Positions 7,337 through 15,722 of a DNA stretch of 64,000 nt are shown one piece after another. Under the pieces are notes generated by a model. The model saw only the letters and a list, made by a program, of their open reading frames with translations. It had not been told where the DNA came from and ran no database searches. The stretch comes from Kitasatospora sp. NA04385 (GTDB lineage: Bacteria; Actinomycetota; Actinomycetes; Streptomycetales; Streptomycetaceae): contig NZ_CP054919.1 of the NCBI RefSeq assembly GCF_013364235.1, positions 2,150,810 through 2,214,809 of the forward strand, written 5' to 3'. How positions within the stretch are numbered: the stretch's first letter is position 1; each line of letters opens with the position of its first letter. A program made the position numbers and the translations under genes.

Positions 7337-8701
7337 TCAGCGCTGCTCGGTGTCGACGACGCAGCGGCCGCCCTCGTTGCGGTAGCTCCACTTCGCACCG
7401 TCGCTGACCAGCTCGCGGACGGCGGCCAGGAACCGGTCGAGGTGCTCGACCGGGGTCCCGGCGCCGAAGCTGACCCGGATCGCGTTCAGGCTGCGCTCCC
7501 CCGGCAGCGAGGACTCCGGCGCCCCGCACTCGCCCGGAGCCGCCTCCTCGTCACCGCCGAGCAGGGTGCGCACCAGCGGGTGCGCGCAGAACAGCCCGTC
7601 CCGGACGCCGATGCCGTACTCGGCGGACAGCGCGGCCGAGAAGTGCGAGCTGTTCCAACCGCGCACCACGAACGACACCACGCCGACCCGGTCGGAGCCC
7701 TCGCCGAACAGGCTGAGCACCCGCACCTCGGGGATCCGCGCCAGGCCCTCGGTCAGCTTGGCCACCAGTGCCCGCTCCCGGGCCTCCAGCGCCTCGAAGC
7801 CCGCCTCGTCCAGCGCCCGGCAGGCCGAGGCGATGGCGTACGCGCCGATCACGTTCGGCGAACCGGCCTCGTGCCGCGCCGGGCCGGTGTGCCACTGCAC
7901 CGCGACCGAGCCGTCCAGCTCGCGGGCCACCGTCCGGCTGGCGCCGCCGCCCGCCAGGTACGGCTCGGCCGCGTCCAGCCAGTCCGCGCGGCCCGCCAGC
8001 ACGCCGGCGCCGAACGGCGCGTACAGCTTGTGCCCGGAGAACGCCACCCAGTCGACGTCCAACTCCCGCACCGAGACCCGGTGGTGGGGCGCCAGTTGGG
8101 CGGCGTCCAGCACCACCCGGGCGCCGTACCGGTGCGCGACCGCGGTCAGCTCCCTGATCGGCCACAGCTCGCCGGTGACGTTCGACGCGCCGGTCACGCA
8201 GAACAGCTTCGGGCCCTCGGCCGCGCCCAGCAGCGCCTCCTCCAGCGCCGCCACCGCCTCCGCGTGCGAACGCGGCGCCCGCAGGTAGCGCACCGACAGG
8301 CCCTCGCGCCGCCACGGCAGCAGCGAGGCGTGGTGCTCGGTCTCGAACGCGAACACCTCGGTGCCGGCCGGCACCGCGCCCGCCAGCAGGTTCAGCGAGT
8401 CGGTGGTCGCCCGGGTGAAGACCACCTGGTCCCCGTCCCGCAGGTCCAGGAACCCGGCGACGGTCCGGCGGCTCTGCTCGAACAGGTCCGTCGACAGCTG
8501 CGACAGGTACCCGGCCCCCCGGTGCACCGACCCGTAGTACGGCGCGTACGCCGCGACGTCGTCCCACACCCGCTTCAGCGCCGGGGCGCTCGCCGCGTAG
8601 TCCAGCGCCGCGTAGCCGACCTTGTCCCCGGAGGCGAGCGGAACCTCGACGTCCGCGCCCAGCACGGCCAGCGGCTCGCAGATCTCGGTGTTCACAGACA
8701 T
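7337..8701 (-). CDS. class V aminotransferase-fold PLP enzyme under SAM-IV control
   Basis: 454-aa PLP enzyme of the NifS/CsdA-like class V fold. The cofactor lysine is Lys225 in 'SGHKLYAPFG'; Asp199 in 'VVLDAAQ' would contact the pyridine nitrogen. The family includes cysteine desulfurases, selenocysteine lyases and EgtE-like C-S lyases; the usual desulfurase loop with 'SSGSxC' is not evident, so a lyase or aminotransferase role is as likely. ATG 8701 has GGAG 7 nt upstream and lies just after a SAM-IV riboswitch, which ties the enzyme to methionine/cysteine/SAM metabolism. It converges on the AsnC-domain gene with only 24 bases between stops. The exact reaction cannot be read from sequence. 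Confidence 0.85.
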   Translation of the reverse strand: MSVNTEICEPLAVLGADVEVPLASGDKVGYAALDYAASAPALKRVWDDVAAYAPYYGSVHRGAGYLSQLSTDLFEQSRRTVAGFLDLRDGDQVVFTRATTDSLNLLAGAVPAGTEVFAFETEHHASLLPWRREGLSVRYLRAPRSHAEAVAALEEALLGAAEGPKLFCVTGASNVTGELWPIRELTAVAHRYGARVVLDAAQLAPHHRVSVRELDVDWVAFSGHKLYAPFGAGVLAGRADWLDAAEPYLAGGGASRTVARELDGSVAVQWHTGPARHEAGSPNVIGAYAIASACRALDEAGFEALEARERALVAKLTEGLARIPEVRVLSLFGEGSDRVGVVSFVVRGWNSSHFSAALSAEYGIGVRDGLFCAHPLVRTLLGGDEEAAPGECGAPESSLPGERSLNAIRVSFGAGTPVEHLDRFLAAVRELVSDGAKWSYRNEGGRCVVDTEQR

Positions 8702-8747
8702 GGGTGCACTCCTCCACGGGGTAAGGACCCCGGAGGAGCGACACCGG

Positions 8748-8867
8748 AAGTCCGCGCTTGCCACGCGGACCTGTCGCCGCGCAGCCCGGTCCTCACCCAG
8801 GGCACCCCGCCACGGACGGAGGGTTGCCGGACAGCCAGCTGGGGCTTCGCGCTGTCACTCATGACCT
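8748..8867 (-). promoter_or_regulatory. SAM-IV riboswitch
   Basis: On the minus strand the leader of the class V PLP enzyme begins 'GGTCATGAGTGACAGC' and continues with 'GAAGCCCCAGCTGGCTGTC', 'CGGCAACCCTCC', 'GGCGGGGTGCCCTGGGTGA' and a final hairpin that leads into 'GGCAAGCGCGGAC'. These are the successive conserved blocks of the actinobacterial SAM-IV class. The element ends about 45 nt before the ATG, leaving room for a sequestering stem that includes the Shine-Dalgarno region. Members of the class bind S-adenosylmethionine and shut off downstream sulfur-metabolism genes. The identification is by motif order; the fold was not computed. Confidence 0.92.
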
Positions 8868-8874
8868 GGCGAAG

Positions 8875-8902
8875 ACACTACACGACACCGTCCCCGTCTC
8901 AA
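8875..8902 (-). promoter_or_regulatory. promoter of the SAM-IV-controlled transcript
   Basis: On the minus strand TTGAGA (8902-8897), a 16-bp spacer and TAGTGT (8880-8875) resemble a housekeeping sigma promoter. The expected transcription start, about 8868, coincides with the first base of the SAM-IV element, which supports both calls. Confidence 0.6.
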
Positions 8903-8928
8903 CACCCGTCCGCATCCCGAGACGGAAT

Positions 8929-8955
8929 CCGGGCGGCGCGGGAGGCGCCGCCCGG
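8929..8955 (-). terminator. terminator hairpin after trpD
   Basis: Perfect 11-bp inverted repeat CCGGGCGGCGC / GCGCCGCCCGG with a 5-nt loop, 20 bases past the trpD stop and before the promoter of the SAM-IV transcript. It isolates trpD from the next gene on the same strand. Confidence 0.65.
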
Positions 8956-8974
8956 CCCCCCCGGCAGTGCTTCC

Positions 8975-10048
8975 CTACGCCTGCGTCGCCTCCGCCCAGC
9001 GCTTGAGCAGTTCCCCCGCCGCCCCGGAGTCGATCGCCGCCGCCGTCCGCACCATCGCCGCCGCGATCTGCTCGGTGAGCGGGGCCTCCCCCAGCTCCAG
9101 CGCGACCAGCGCGGCCGCGCCGTTCAGCACGACGGCGTCCCGCACCGGCCCGCGCTCGCCGTTCAGCACCCGGCGGGCGACGTCCGCGTTGTACTCGGGG
9201 TCGGCGCCGCGCAGCGCCTCGATGCCGACCAGCTCGATCCCGACGTCCCGCGGGTCGAACGCGGTCTCCGTCACCTCGCCGCCGCGGATCACCCACACGT
9301 GCGAGGTCGTGGTGACGGTCAGCTCGTCGAGCCCGTCGTCGCCGCGGAAGACCAGGCCCTGCGCGCCGCGCCGGGCCAGCACGCCGGCGATCAGCCCGGC
9401 CAGCCGGGTGTCGAAGCAGCCGACGGCGTGCGAGGTGACCCGGGCCGGGTTGGTGAGCGGGCCGAGGATGTTGAAGACCGTGGGGACGGCCAGTTCGGCG
9501 CGCGCCTGCGCGGTGTGCCGCATCGAGGGGTGGAACTTCGCGGCGAAGCAGAAGGTCAGGCCGACCTCCTCGGCCACCGCCGCGACCCGCTCCGCGGAGA
9601 GCTCCAGGTTGACGCCGAGCCGCCCGAGCACGTCGGAGGAGCCGGAGGCGGAGGAGGAGGCCCGGTTGCCGTGCTTGACGACCTTCGCGCCGGCGGCGGC
9701 CGCCACCACCGCGGACATGGTGGAGATGTTGACCGTCTTGGCCCGGTCGCCGCCGGTGCCGACGATGTCCACCGCGGGGCCGGGGACGTCCAGCGGGAGC
9801 GCGTGCGCGTACATCGCCTCGACCAGGCCGGCGATCTCCTCGACCGTCTCGCCCTTGCCGCGCATGGCGATCAGGAAGCCGGCCACCTGCACGGGGCTGG
9901 CCTCGCCGCTCATGATGCGGTCCATCGCCCACGCGGTGTCGGCCTGGGACAGGTCGTTGCCCCCCAGCAGCGAGCTCAGCAGGTCCGGCCAGGTGCGGAC
10001 CACCTGCGCGGGGTCGCTACCGCCGTTCGCAGAGTGCGCGTTCACCAT
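8975..10048 (-). CDS. trpD: anthranilate phosphoribosyltransferase
   Basis: Second enzyme-level step of tryptophan synthesis: joins anthranilate and PRPP to give phosphoribosylanthranilate, in the cytosol. 357 aa, the normal length for the family. Diagnostic motifs are present: 'DIVGTGGD' with 'KTVNIST' (PRPP/anthranilate site), 'KHGNRASSS', and '[11 protein letters not shown]'. ATG 10048 has GGAG 6 nt upstream. It stands alone, not in a trp operon, with its own terminator; a monocistronic trpD next to the cytochrome genes fits my memory of Streptomyces chromosomes. Confidence 0.96.
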   Translation of the reverse strand: MVNAHSANGGSDPAQVVRTWPDLLSSLLGGNDLSQADTAWAMDRIMSGEASPVQVAGFLIAMRGKGETVEEIAGLVEAMYAHALPLDVPGPAVDIVGTGGDRAKTVNISTMSAVVAAAAGAKVVKHGNRASSSASGSSDVLGRLGVNLELSAERVAAVAEEVGLTFCFAAKFHPSMRHTAQARAELAVPTVFNILGPLTNPARVTSHAVGCFDTRLAGLIAGVLARRGAQGLVFRGDDGLDELTVTTTSHVWVIRGGEVTETAFDPRDVGIELVGIEALRGADPEYNADVARRVLNGERGPVRDAVVLNGAAALVALELGEAPLTEQIAAAMVRTAAAIDSGAAGELLKRWAEATQA

Positions 10049-10178
10049 GGCTGACTCCAGCTCTCGTCATCGTCCCGGAGGAATCCCGAAGAAACGACGT
10101 CAGCCTATCGAGCGAGCGGGGACGGCCGCCCGGGGTTGCCGTCCCCTTCTCTCCAGTTGAGACGCACCGGCGGGACGG

Positions 10179-10604
10179 TCAGCGCCCGGCGGGCGCCCGC
10201 CGGGCCAGCCGGGCCCGCAGCAGGGTGACCGCGGCGTCGGCCAGGGCGACCGGGTCGACGGGGTGCGAGATCGCGGCGTCGGCCCGGCTCCAGGCGGCGA
10301 GCCAGGAGTCCTGCGGCCGACCGATGACGACCAGGACCGGCGGGCAGCCGTAGATCTCGTCCTTCAGCTGCCGGGTGAGGCCCAGCCCGCCCGCCGGGAC
10401 GGCCTCGCCGTCCAGCACGCAGAGGTCGATGCCGCCCTTCTCCAGCGCGCGCAGCACCGCGGGGGCGGTGGCGCACTCCAGGTACTCGAGGGCGGGGACG
10501 TCCGCGGCGGGCCGCCGGCCGAGGGCGAGGGTCACCTGCTCACGGGTGTTGCGGTCGTCGCTGTAGACGAGAACGGTGAGCGTCTCGTCGGAGTGCTGCG
10601 CCAT
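10179..10604 (-). CDS. atypical (degenerate) response-regulator receiver protein
   Basis: 141-aa single-domain protein with the receiver-like alternation of strands and helices. The acidic pair (Asp16-Asp17 in 'YSDD') and the phospho-acceptor position (Asp65 in 'VLDGE') are kept, but the conserved Thr/Ser of strand 4 is Gly95 ('VVIGR') and the conserved Lys of strand 5 is His114 ('ISHPVDP'). Loss of those two switch residues argues against ordinary phosphorylation signalling. No output domain is attached and no kinase is next to it. Its promoter region is shared, divergently, with ctaE. Start ATG 10604 is preceded by a purine-rich AGGAAG. Confidence 0.65.
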   Translation of the reverse strand: MAQHSDETLTVLVYSDDRNTREQVTLALGRRPAADVPALEYLECATAPAVLRALEKGGIDLCVLDGEAVPAGGLGLTRQLKDEIYGCPPVLVVIGRPQDSWLAAWSRADAAISHPVDPVALADAAVTLLRARLARRAPAGR

Positions 10605-10908
10605 GGCCCCTGCTTCCTGGTGCTCGTCCTCTTATATGTGTGCCCGTGCCGGGCGGCCCCGACCGAACGGCCCAGTGTGACCCGGGCCACGTCCTTGGAC
10701 GGATGCTACTCCCGCGCGCGCTTCCTGCGGAGACCCCGACGCGATCTCGCTCAAGCCGCCGCGCCCGGGACTCACTCCCCCGGCGCAGTGCGCTCACCCG
10801 GTCGAACAACCGTCAGAAAACGGGCGGTGCGCGAGGCGGGCATACCTCACGCACCGGACACTCCGAGGGAGACCCCCCGGCGTGAAGACGGAATAAGGGA
10901 CCGACATA
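10605..10908. other. divergent promoter region between the receiver-like gene and ctaE
   Basis: About 300 bases without a convincing gene. It must contain the promoters for the leftward receiver-like gene and the rightward ctaE-qcrCAB genes. The part next to ctaE has AAGGGA 8 nt before its ATG. I could not assign -35/-10 boxes with confidence. Confidence 0.5.
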
Positions 10909-11529
10909 ATGTCCGTCGTGGCGACAGCAACAGCAACAGAAACCGGACACGCGCACGGAGCGGTCAACAGGCCGAACCTGGTCAGCGTCGGAACCATTGT
11001 CTGGCTGAGCTCGGAGCTGATGTTCTTCGCGGCCCTGTTCGCGATGTACTTCACCCTCCGCTCGGTCAAGGGCGCCGAGTTCTGGCACGAGAAGGCCCAT
11101 GCCCTCAACGTGCCGTTCTCCTCGGTCAACACCACGATCCTGGTGCTCTCCTCGCTCACCTGCCAGCTCGGCGTGTTCGCCGCCGAGCGCGGTGACGTGA
11201 AGAAGCTCCGCTCGTGGTTCACGATCACCTTCGTGATGGGCGCCATCTTCATCGGCGGCCAGATCTTCGAGTACACCGAGCTGGTCAAGAAGGACGGCCT
11301 CTCGCTGTCCTCGGACCCGTACGGCACGGTGTTCTACCTGACCACCGGGTTCCACGGACTCCACGTGACGGGTGGTCTGATCGCCTTCCTGCTGGTCCTC
11401 GGACGGACCTACGCGGCGCGGCGGTTCACCCACGAGCAGGCAACCGCGGCGATCGTGGTGTCGTACTACTGGCACTTCGTCGACGTCGTGTGGATCGGCC
11501 TGTTCGCGACCATCTACCTGATCAAGTAG
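10909..11529 (+). CDS. ctaE: cytochrome c oxidase (aa3) subunit III
   Basis: 206-aa integral membrane subunit of the aa3-type terminal oxidase, with five hydrophobic segments as expected for the short actinobacterial form. Family signatures include '[17 protein letters not shown]', '[13 protein letters not shown]' and '[15 protein letters not shown]'. ATG 10909 has AAGGGA 8 nt upstream. It begins the rightward respiratory set ctaE-qcrC-qcrA-qcrB, which joins an oxidase subunit with the bc1 complex, in keeping with the bc1-aa3 supercomplex of actinobacteria; the other oxidase subunits are encoded 6 kb away on the other strand. Confidence 0.96.
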   Translation: MSVVATATATETGHAHGAVNRPNLVSVGTIVWLSSELMFFAALFAMYFTLRSVKGAEFWHEKAHALNVPFSSVNTTILVLSSLTCQLGVFAAERGDVKKLRSWFTITFVMGAIFIGGQIFEYTELVKKDGLSLSSDPYGTVFYLTTGFHGLHVTGGLIAFLLVLGRTYAARRFTHEQATAAIVVSYYWHFVDVVWIGLFATIYLIK

Positions 11530-11589
11530 CAGCCGCCCCGCCCCTGACCCCGCGTCACGTCGACGCGTGGGAGTCGGGGGCAGGCTGCT
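11528..11589 (+). terminator. long imperfect hairpin between ctaE and qcrC
   Basis: The spacer between ctaE and qcrC folds on itself: outer arms AGCAGCC/GGCTGCT, inner arms GCCCCTGACCCCGCGT against ACGCGTGGGAGTCGGGGGC with small bulges. It begins at the ctaE stop codon. It could be a partial terminator or an RNA-processing or stabilising element that sets different levels of CtaE and the Qcr proteins. Confidence 0.5.
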
Positions 11590-11620
11590 GCCGACCAGAT
11601 CCTGACACCGGGGTTATTCC

Positions 11621-12442
11621 GTGAAAAAGCTCTCCGCACGACGGCGCCACCCACTGGCGGCGGTCGTCGTCCTACTTCTCGCCCTGGCGGCCACCGGGGG
11701 GCTGTACGCCGCTTTCGCGCCCGCCGAGAAGGCGCAGGCCGACAGCTCCGCGCAGTCGCTCGCCATCGACGAGGGCAAGAAGCTCTTCGCCGTCGGCTGC
11801 TCCTCCTGCCACGGCCTGAACGGCCAGGGCACCTCCGACGGCCCGTCGCTGGTCGGCGTCGGCTCGGCCGCGGTCGACTTCCAGGTCGGCACCGGCCGCA
11901 TGCCGGCCCAGCAGCCGGGCGCCCAGGTGCCGCGCAAGAAGAACATCTACTCGCAGGCCGAGATCGACCAGCTGGCCGCCTACGTGGCCTCGCTGGGCCC
12001 CGGCCCGGTCACCCCGACCCCCGAGCAGTACGAGCCGTCCAGCAACGACGTGACCAACGCCGAGCAGGTCGCCAAGGGCGGCGAGCTGTTCCGCACCAAC
12101 TGCGCCCAGTGCCACAACTTCAACGGCAAGGGCGGTGCGCTGACCAACGGCAAGTACGCCCCGTCGCTCGAAGGCGTGGACGCGAAGCACATCTACGAGG
12201 CCATGCAGACCGGCCCGCAGAACATGCCCTCCTTCCCCGACACCACCATGCCGGAGGAGCAGAAGCGCGAGATCGTGGCGTTCGTCCGCCACACGAACGA
12301 CGAAGCCAGCCCCGGTGGCCTCACCCTGGGCAGCCTCGGTCCGGTGACCGAGGGCCTGTTCGGCTGGATCTTCGGTCTCGGCACGCTGATCCTGATCGCG
12401 ATCTGGGTCGCCGCCCACACCACCAAGGCCAAGAAGTCATGA
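11621..12442 (+). CDS. qcrC: cytochrome bc1 complex diheme cytochrome c subunit
   Basis: 273 aa. N-terminal membrane anchor (about residues 12-33), two c-type heme domains with CxxCH at residues 60-64 ('CSSCH') and 161-165 ('CAQCH'), and a C-terminal membrane helix (about 242-264). This diheme form is the actinobacterial replacement for a soluble cytochrome c: it takes electrons from the bc1 complex and hands them directly to the aa3 oxidase. GTG 11621 has only a weak GGGG upstream. The stop overlaps the qcrA start (ATGA). Confidence 0.96.
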   Translation: MKKLSARRRHPLAAVVVLLLALAATGGLYAAFAPAEKAQADSSAQSLAIDEGKKLFAVGCSSCHGLNGQGTSDGPSLVGVGSAAVDFQVGTGRMPAQQPGAQVPRKKNIYSQAEIDQLAAYVASLGPGPVTPTPEQYEPSSNDVTNAEQVAKGGELFRTNCAQCHNFNGKGGALTNGKYAPSLEGVDAKHIYEAMQTGPQNMPSFPDTTMPEEQKREIVAFVRHTNDEASPGGLTLGSLGPVTEGLFGWIFGLGTLILIAIWVAAHTTKAKKS

Positions 12443-13506
12443 GCCACGACATGTCAGAGAACCTGCCGGAGGCCCACGACGCCTCCCACGGCACGGCCCT
12501 CGTCTCCCACGACGACCCGTTCGCCGACCCGGGCCTGCCGGCCCACGAACCGCGTCGGACCGACATCGACGAGCGGGCCGCCAAGCGGGCCGAGCGCCAG
12601 GTGTCGCTGATGTTCGTGGTCTCGATGCTGGCGACCATCGGCTTCATCGCGTCCTACGCGTCGATCGATGCCGACAAGATCGTCTACATCTTCCCGCTGG
12701 GTCACGTCAGCGCCCTCAACTTCGCCCTGGGCATGACCCTGGGCGTGGCGCTGTTCTGCATCGGCGCGGGCGCGGTCCACTGGGCCCGCACCCTGATGTC
12801 GGACCACGAGCTGCCGGCCGAGCGCCACCCGATCGAGGCCGACGACGACGTCCGCAACGACGTCATCGAGCAGTTCAAGACCGGTGCCGCGGAGTCCGGC
12901 TTCGGCCGCCGCAAGATGATCCGCAACACCCTGATCGGCTCGATGGCCCTGGTGCCGCTGTCCGGCGTGGTGCTGCTGCGCGACCTCGGCCCGCTGCCGG
13001 AGAAGAAGCTGCTGCACACCGGCTGGGACAAGGCGACGCAGAGCAGCCCGATCAAGCTCGTCAACATGAACACCGACGAGCCGATGAAGCCCGAGGACAT
13101 CGTCCAGGGCTCGCTGACCTTCGCGAAGCCGGAGGGCCTGGAGGAGTCGGCCGAGGACTTCCAGCAGCAGATCGCCAAGGACGCGCTGATGATCGTCCGG
13201 ATCGCCCCGGGCGACATCAAGGACGCCGAGTCCCGCGACAAGGGCTTCGAGGGCATCCTCGCCTACTCGAAGATCTGCACCCACGTCGGCTGCCCGATCT
13301 CGCTGTACGAGCAGCAGACCCACCACGCGCTCTGCCCCTGCCACCAGTCGACCTTCGACCTGGCGGACGGCGCTCGCGTCATCTTCGGCCCGGCCGGCCA
13401 CCCGCTGCCGCAGCTGAAGATCACCACCGATGAGCAGGGCTTCCTGATCGCCACCGGCGACTTCGACGAGCCCGTCGGCCCGAGCTACTGGGAGCGTCCG
13501 CGATGA
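12439..13506 (+). CDS. qcrA: cytochrome bc1 complex Rieske iron-sulfur subunit
   Basis: 355 aa. Hydrophilic His/Asp-rich N-terminus, three membrane segments (about residues 56-75, 92-113 and 160-180), then the Rieske domain. [2Fe-2S] ligands are visible: Cys280 and His282 in 'CTHVGC', Cys299 and His302 in 'CPCH', with Cys285/Cys301 as the usual disulfide pair. Three helices before the Rieske domain, instead of one, is the known actinobacterial form. Both ends overlap neighbours by ATGA, indicating tight translational coupling in qcrCAB. The protein oxidises menaquinol and passes electrons to QcrC. Confidence 0.97.
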   Translation: MSHDMSENLPEAHDASHGTALVSHDDPFADPGLPAHEPRRTDIDERAAKRAERQVSLMFVVSMLATIGFIASYASIDADKIVYIFPLGHVSALNFALGMTLGVALFCIGAGAVHWARTLMSDHELPAERHPIEADDDVRNDVIEQFKTGAAESGFGRRKMIRNTLIGSMALVPLSGVVLLRDLGPLPEKKLLHTGWDKATQSSPIKLVNMNTDEPMKPEDIVQGSLTFAKPEGLEESAEDFQQQIAKDALMIVRIAPGDIKDAESRDKGFEGILAYSKICTHVGCPISLYEQQTHHALCPCHQSTFDLADGARVIFGPAGHPLPQLKITTDEQGFLIATGDFDEPVGPSYWERPR

Positions 13507-15164
13507 GTTCCGCAAGCGGCACCAAGAACAGTGCCTCCAAGCCGGCCAGTACCCGGGGCAACCCGGCGAACAAGGCCGAGGCGGCCGCCGACTGGGTCGA
13601 CGGACGGGTCGGGATCTACTCCCTGGCCAAGGCCAACCTGCGCAAGATCTTCCCGGACCACTGGTCCTTCATGCTCGGCGAGATCTGCCTCTACAGCTTC
13701 ATCATCATCATCCTCACGGGTGTGTACCTGACGCTGTTCTTCACCCCGAGCATGGCGGAGACCGTCTACCACGGCAGCTACCTGCCGCTGAACGGCATCC
13801 GGATGTCGGAGGCCTACGCCTCGACGCTGGACATCAGCTTCGAGGTCCGCGGCGGTCTGCTGATCCGCCAGATCCACCACTGGGCCGCGCTGGTCTTCGT
13901 CGCCGCGATGCTCGTGCACATGATGCGCGTGTTCTTCACCGGCGCGTTCCGCAAGCCCCGTGAGATCAACTGGGTCTTCGGCTTCCTGCTGCTGGTCCTG
14001 GGCATGTTCGACGGCTTCTTCGGCTACTCGCTGCCGGACGACCTGCTGTCGGGCACCGGCATCCGCTTCATGGAGGGCGCGATCCTGGCGGTGCCGCTGG
14101 TCGGCACCTACATCCAGATGTTCCTGTTCGGCGGCGAGTTCCCGGGCACCGACATCATCCCGCGCTTCTTCACCATCCACGTGCTGCTCATCCCGGGCAT
14201 CATGCTGGGCCTGCTGGTCGCGCACCTGATCCTGGTCTTCTACCACAAGCACACCCAGTGGGCGGGCCCGGGCAAGACCGAGAAGAACGTCGTCGGCATG
14301 CCGCTGATGCCGGTCTACATGGCCAAGGCCGGTGGCTTCTTCTTCCTGGTGTTCGGCATCATCGCGGCGATCTCCGCGATCGCCACGATCAACCCGATCT
14401 GGGCCGTCGGCCCGTACCGTCCGGACCAGGTGTCCACCGACGCCCAGCCCGACTGGTACATGGGCTTCTCCGAGGGCCTGATCCGCATCATGCCGGGCTG
14501 GGAGATCTCGGTCTGGGGCGGCCACACGCTGAACCTCGGCGTGATGGTCCCGCTGGCGGTCTTCCCGCTGGTGCTGGTCGCCATCGCGGTCTGGCCGTTC
14601 ATCGAGTCCTGGGTCACCGGCGACAAGCGCGAGCACCACATCCTGGACCGCCCGCGCAACGCCCCGGTCCGCACCGCGTTCGGCGCGGCCTGGATCTCGC
14701 TGTACCTGATCCTGCTGGTCGGCGGTGGCAACGACCTGTTCGCCACCCACCTGCACCTGTCGATCAACACGATCACCTACGCGGTCCGCGTCGGCTTCTT
14801 CGTGGTGCCGGTCCTGACCTTCATCGTCACCAAGCGCTGGTGCCTCGGCCTCCAGCGCCGCGACAAGGACAAGGTGCTGCACGGGCGCGAGTCCGGCGTC
14901 ATCAAGCGCCTGCCGCACGGCGAGTTCGTCGAGGTGCACACCCCGCTGTCGCAGAAGGACCTGCACAGCCTCACCGCCCACGAGCAGCCCCAGCCGCTGG
15001 AGCTGCCCGCCGAGACGGACGAGAACGGGGTGGCCCGCAAGGCCGGCGTGATCACCAAGACCCGGGTGAAGCTCTCCGAGGGCTTCTACGGCGAGGGCAA
15101 CCAGATCGCCAAGCCCACCACCGAGGAGTACCACGAGATCACCAGCGGCCACGGCCACCACTGA
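13503..15164 (+). CDS. qcrB: cytochrome bc1 complex cytochrome b subunit
   Basis: 553-aa membrane core of the menaquinol:cytochrome c oxidoreductase. Heme-ligand histidines lie in helices two and four ('IRQIHHWAAL', 'LVHMM', 'FTIHVLLIPG', 'LVAHLILVFYHKH'). The quinol-oxidation motif reads 'QPDWY', a PDWY variant of the classical PEWY. A C-terminal cytoplasmic extension of about 120 residues, ending His-rich, is normal for actinobacteria. ATG 13503 overlaps the qcrA stop. A strong terminator follows, closing the ctaE-qcrCAB cluster. The family is a known drug target (Q203 site) in mycobacteria. Confidence 0.97.
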   Translation: MSSASGTKNSASKPASTRGNPANKAEAAADWVDGRVGIYSLAKANLRKIFPDHWSFMLGEICLYSFIIIILTGVYLTLFFTPSMAETVYHGSYLPLNGIRMSEAYASTLDISFEVRGGLLIRQIHHWAALVFVAAMLVHMMRVFFTGAFRKPREINWVFGFLLLVLGMFDGFFGYSLPDDLLSGTGIRFMEGAILAVPLVGTYIQMFLFGGEFPGTDIIPRFFTIHVLLIPGIMLGLLVAHLILVFYHKHTQWAGPGKTEKNVVGMPLMPVYMAKAGGFFFLVFGIIAAISAIATINPIWAVGPYRPDQVSTDAQPDWYMGFSEGLIRIMPGWEISVWGGHTLNLGVMVPLAVFPLVLVAIAVWPFIESWVTGDKREHHILDRPRNAPVRTAFGAAWISLYLILLVGGGNDLFATHLHLSINTITYAVRVGFFVVPVLTFIVTKRWCLGLQRRDKDKVLHGRESGVIKRLPHGEFVEVHTPLSQKDLHSLTAHEQPQPLELPAETDENGVARKAGVITKTRVKLSEGFYGEGNQIAKPTTEEYHEITSGHGHH

Positions 15165-15189
15165 TCCCGCGTAGCTGTCACGCCACGTC

Positions 15190-15223
15190 AGAACCCCCAC
15201 CGGCTCCGGCCGGTGGGGGTTCT
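15190..15223 (+). terminator. terminator of the ctaE-qcrCAB cluster
   Basis: Perfect 14-bp inverted repeat AGAACCCCCACCGG / CCGGTGGGGGTTCT with a 6-nt loop, 25 bases after the qcrB stop and before the next promoter on the same strand. Confidence 0.8.
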
Positions 15224-15257
15224 GGCATACCGGGGCGGTCCGGCCGCGGCGCCCTGT

Positions 15258-15263
15258 TATGTT
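15258..15263 (+). promoter_or_regulatory. -10 box for a leaderless gntR transcript
   Basis: TATGTT lies exactly 6 nt before the GTG start of the GntR gene, which has no Shine-Dalgarno. Transcription would begin at or next to the start codon. Confidence 0.55.
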
Positions 15264-15269
15264 GGCCGG

Positions 15270-15635
15270 GTGCACCTGGTGATCGACTCCCAGTCCCCCA
15301 CCCCGCCCTACGAGCAGATCCGCGCGCAGATCGCGGCCCTGGCCCGGACCGGCGAGCTCCCGGTGGGCCTGAAGCTCCCCACCGTCCGGGCCCTCGCCGA
15401 GCGGCTCGGCCTCGCCGCGAACACGGTGGCCCGCGCCTACCGCGAGCTGGAGGCCGACGGCGTGGTCGAGACCCACGGCCGGGCCGGCACCACCGTCGCC
15501 CCCGCCGGTGACGCCGCGCACCGCCTGGCCGCCGGCGCCGCCGCCGAGTACGCGGCCCGGGCCGCCCGCCTCGGCCTCACCCGCGACGAGGCGCTGGCCG
15601 CCGTGGTCACCGCCCTCGGCGTGGCCTACCGCTGA
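15270..15635 (+). CDS. small GntR-family (YtrA-type) transcriptional regulator
   Basis: 121 aa. N-terminal winged helix-turn-helix of the GntR type ('YEQIRAQIAALARTG', '[26 protein letters not shown]') and only about 45 residues of helical C-terminus, the short YtrA layout that usually represses membrane-transport or stress genes. The GTG at 15270 agrees with family starts and follows a TATGTT box by 6 nt, so the mRNA is probably leaderless. It stands between two terminators, so it is a single-gene unit; the genes it controls are not evident. Confidence 0.88.
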   Translation: MHLVIDSQSPTPPYEQIRAQIAALARTGELPVGLKLPTVRALAERLGLAANTVARAYRELEADGVVETHGRAGTTVAPAGDAAHRLAAGAAAEYAARAARLGLTRDEALAAVVTALGVAYR

Positions 15636-15676
15636 CCCGCCGGGCCGGCCCGGCGGCAGGACGCCGACGACGGCGA

Positions 15677-15712
15677 GGTCCGCCCGGGGAGCAGCTGCTC
15701 CCCGGGCGGACC
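15677..15712. terminator. bidirectional terminator between gntR and the L,D-transpeptidase gene
   Basis: Perfect 18-bp palindrome GGTCCGCCCGGGGAGCAG with its complement immediately following, placed between two converging genes. It can terminate both. Confidence 0.8.
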
Positions 15713-15722
15713 CTGCCGCGCG

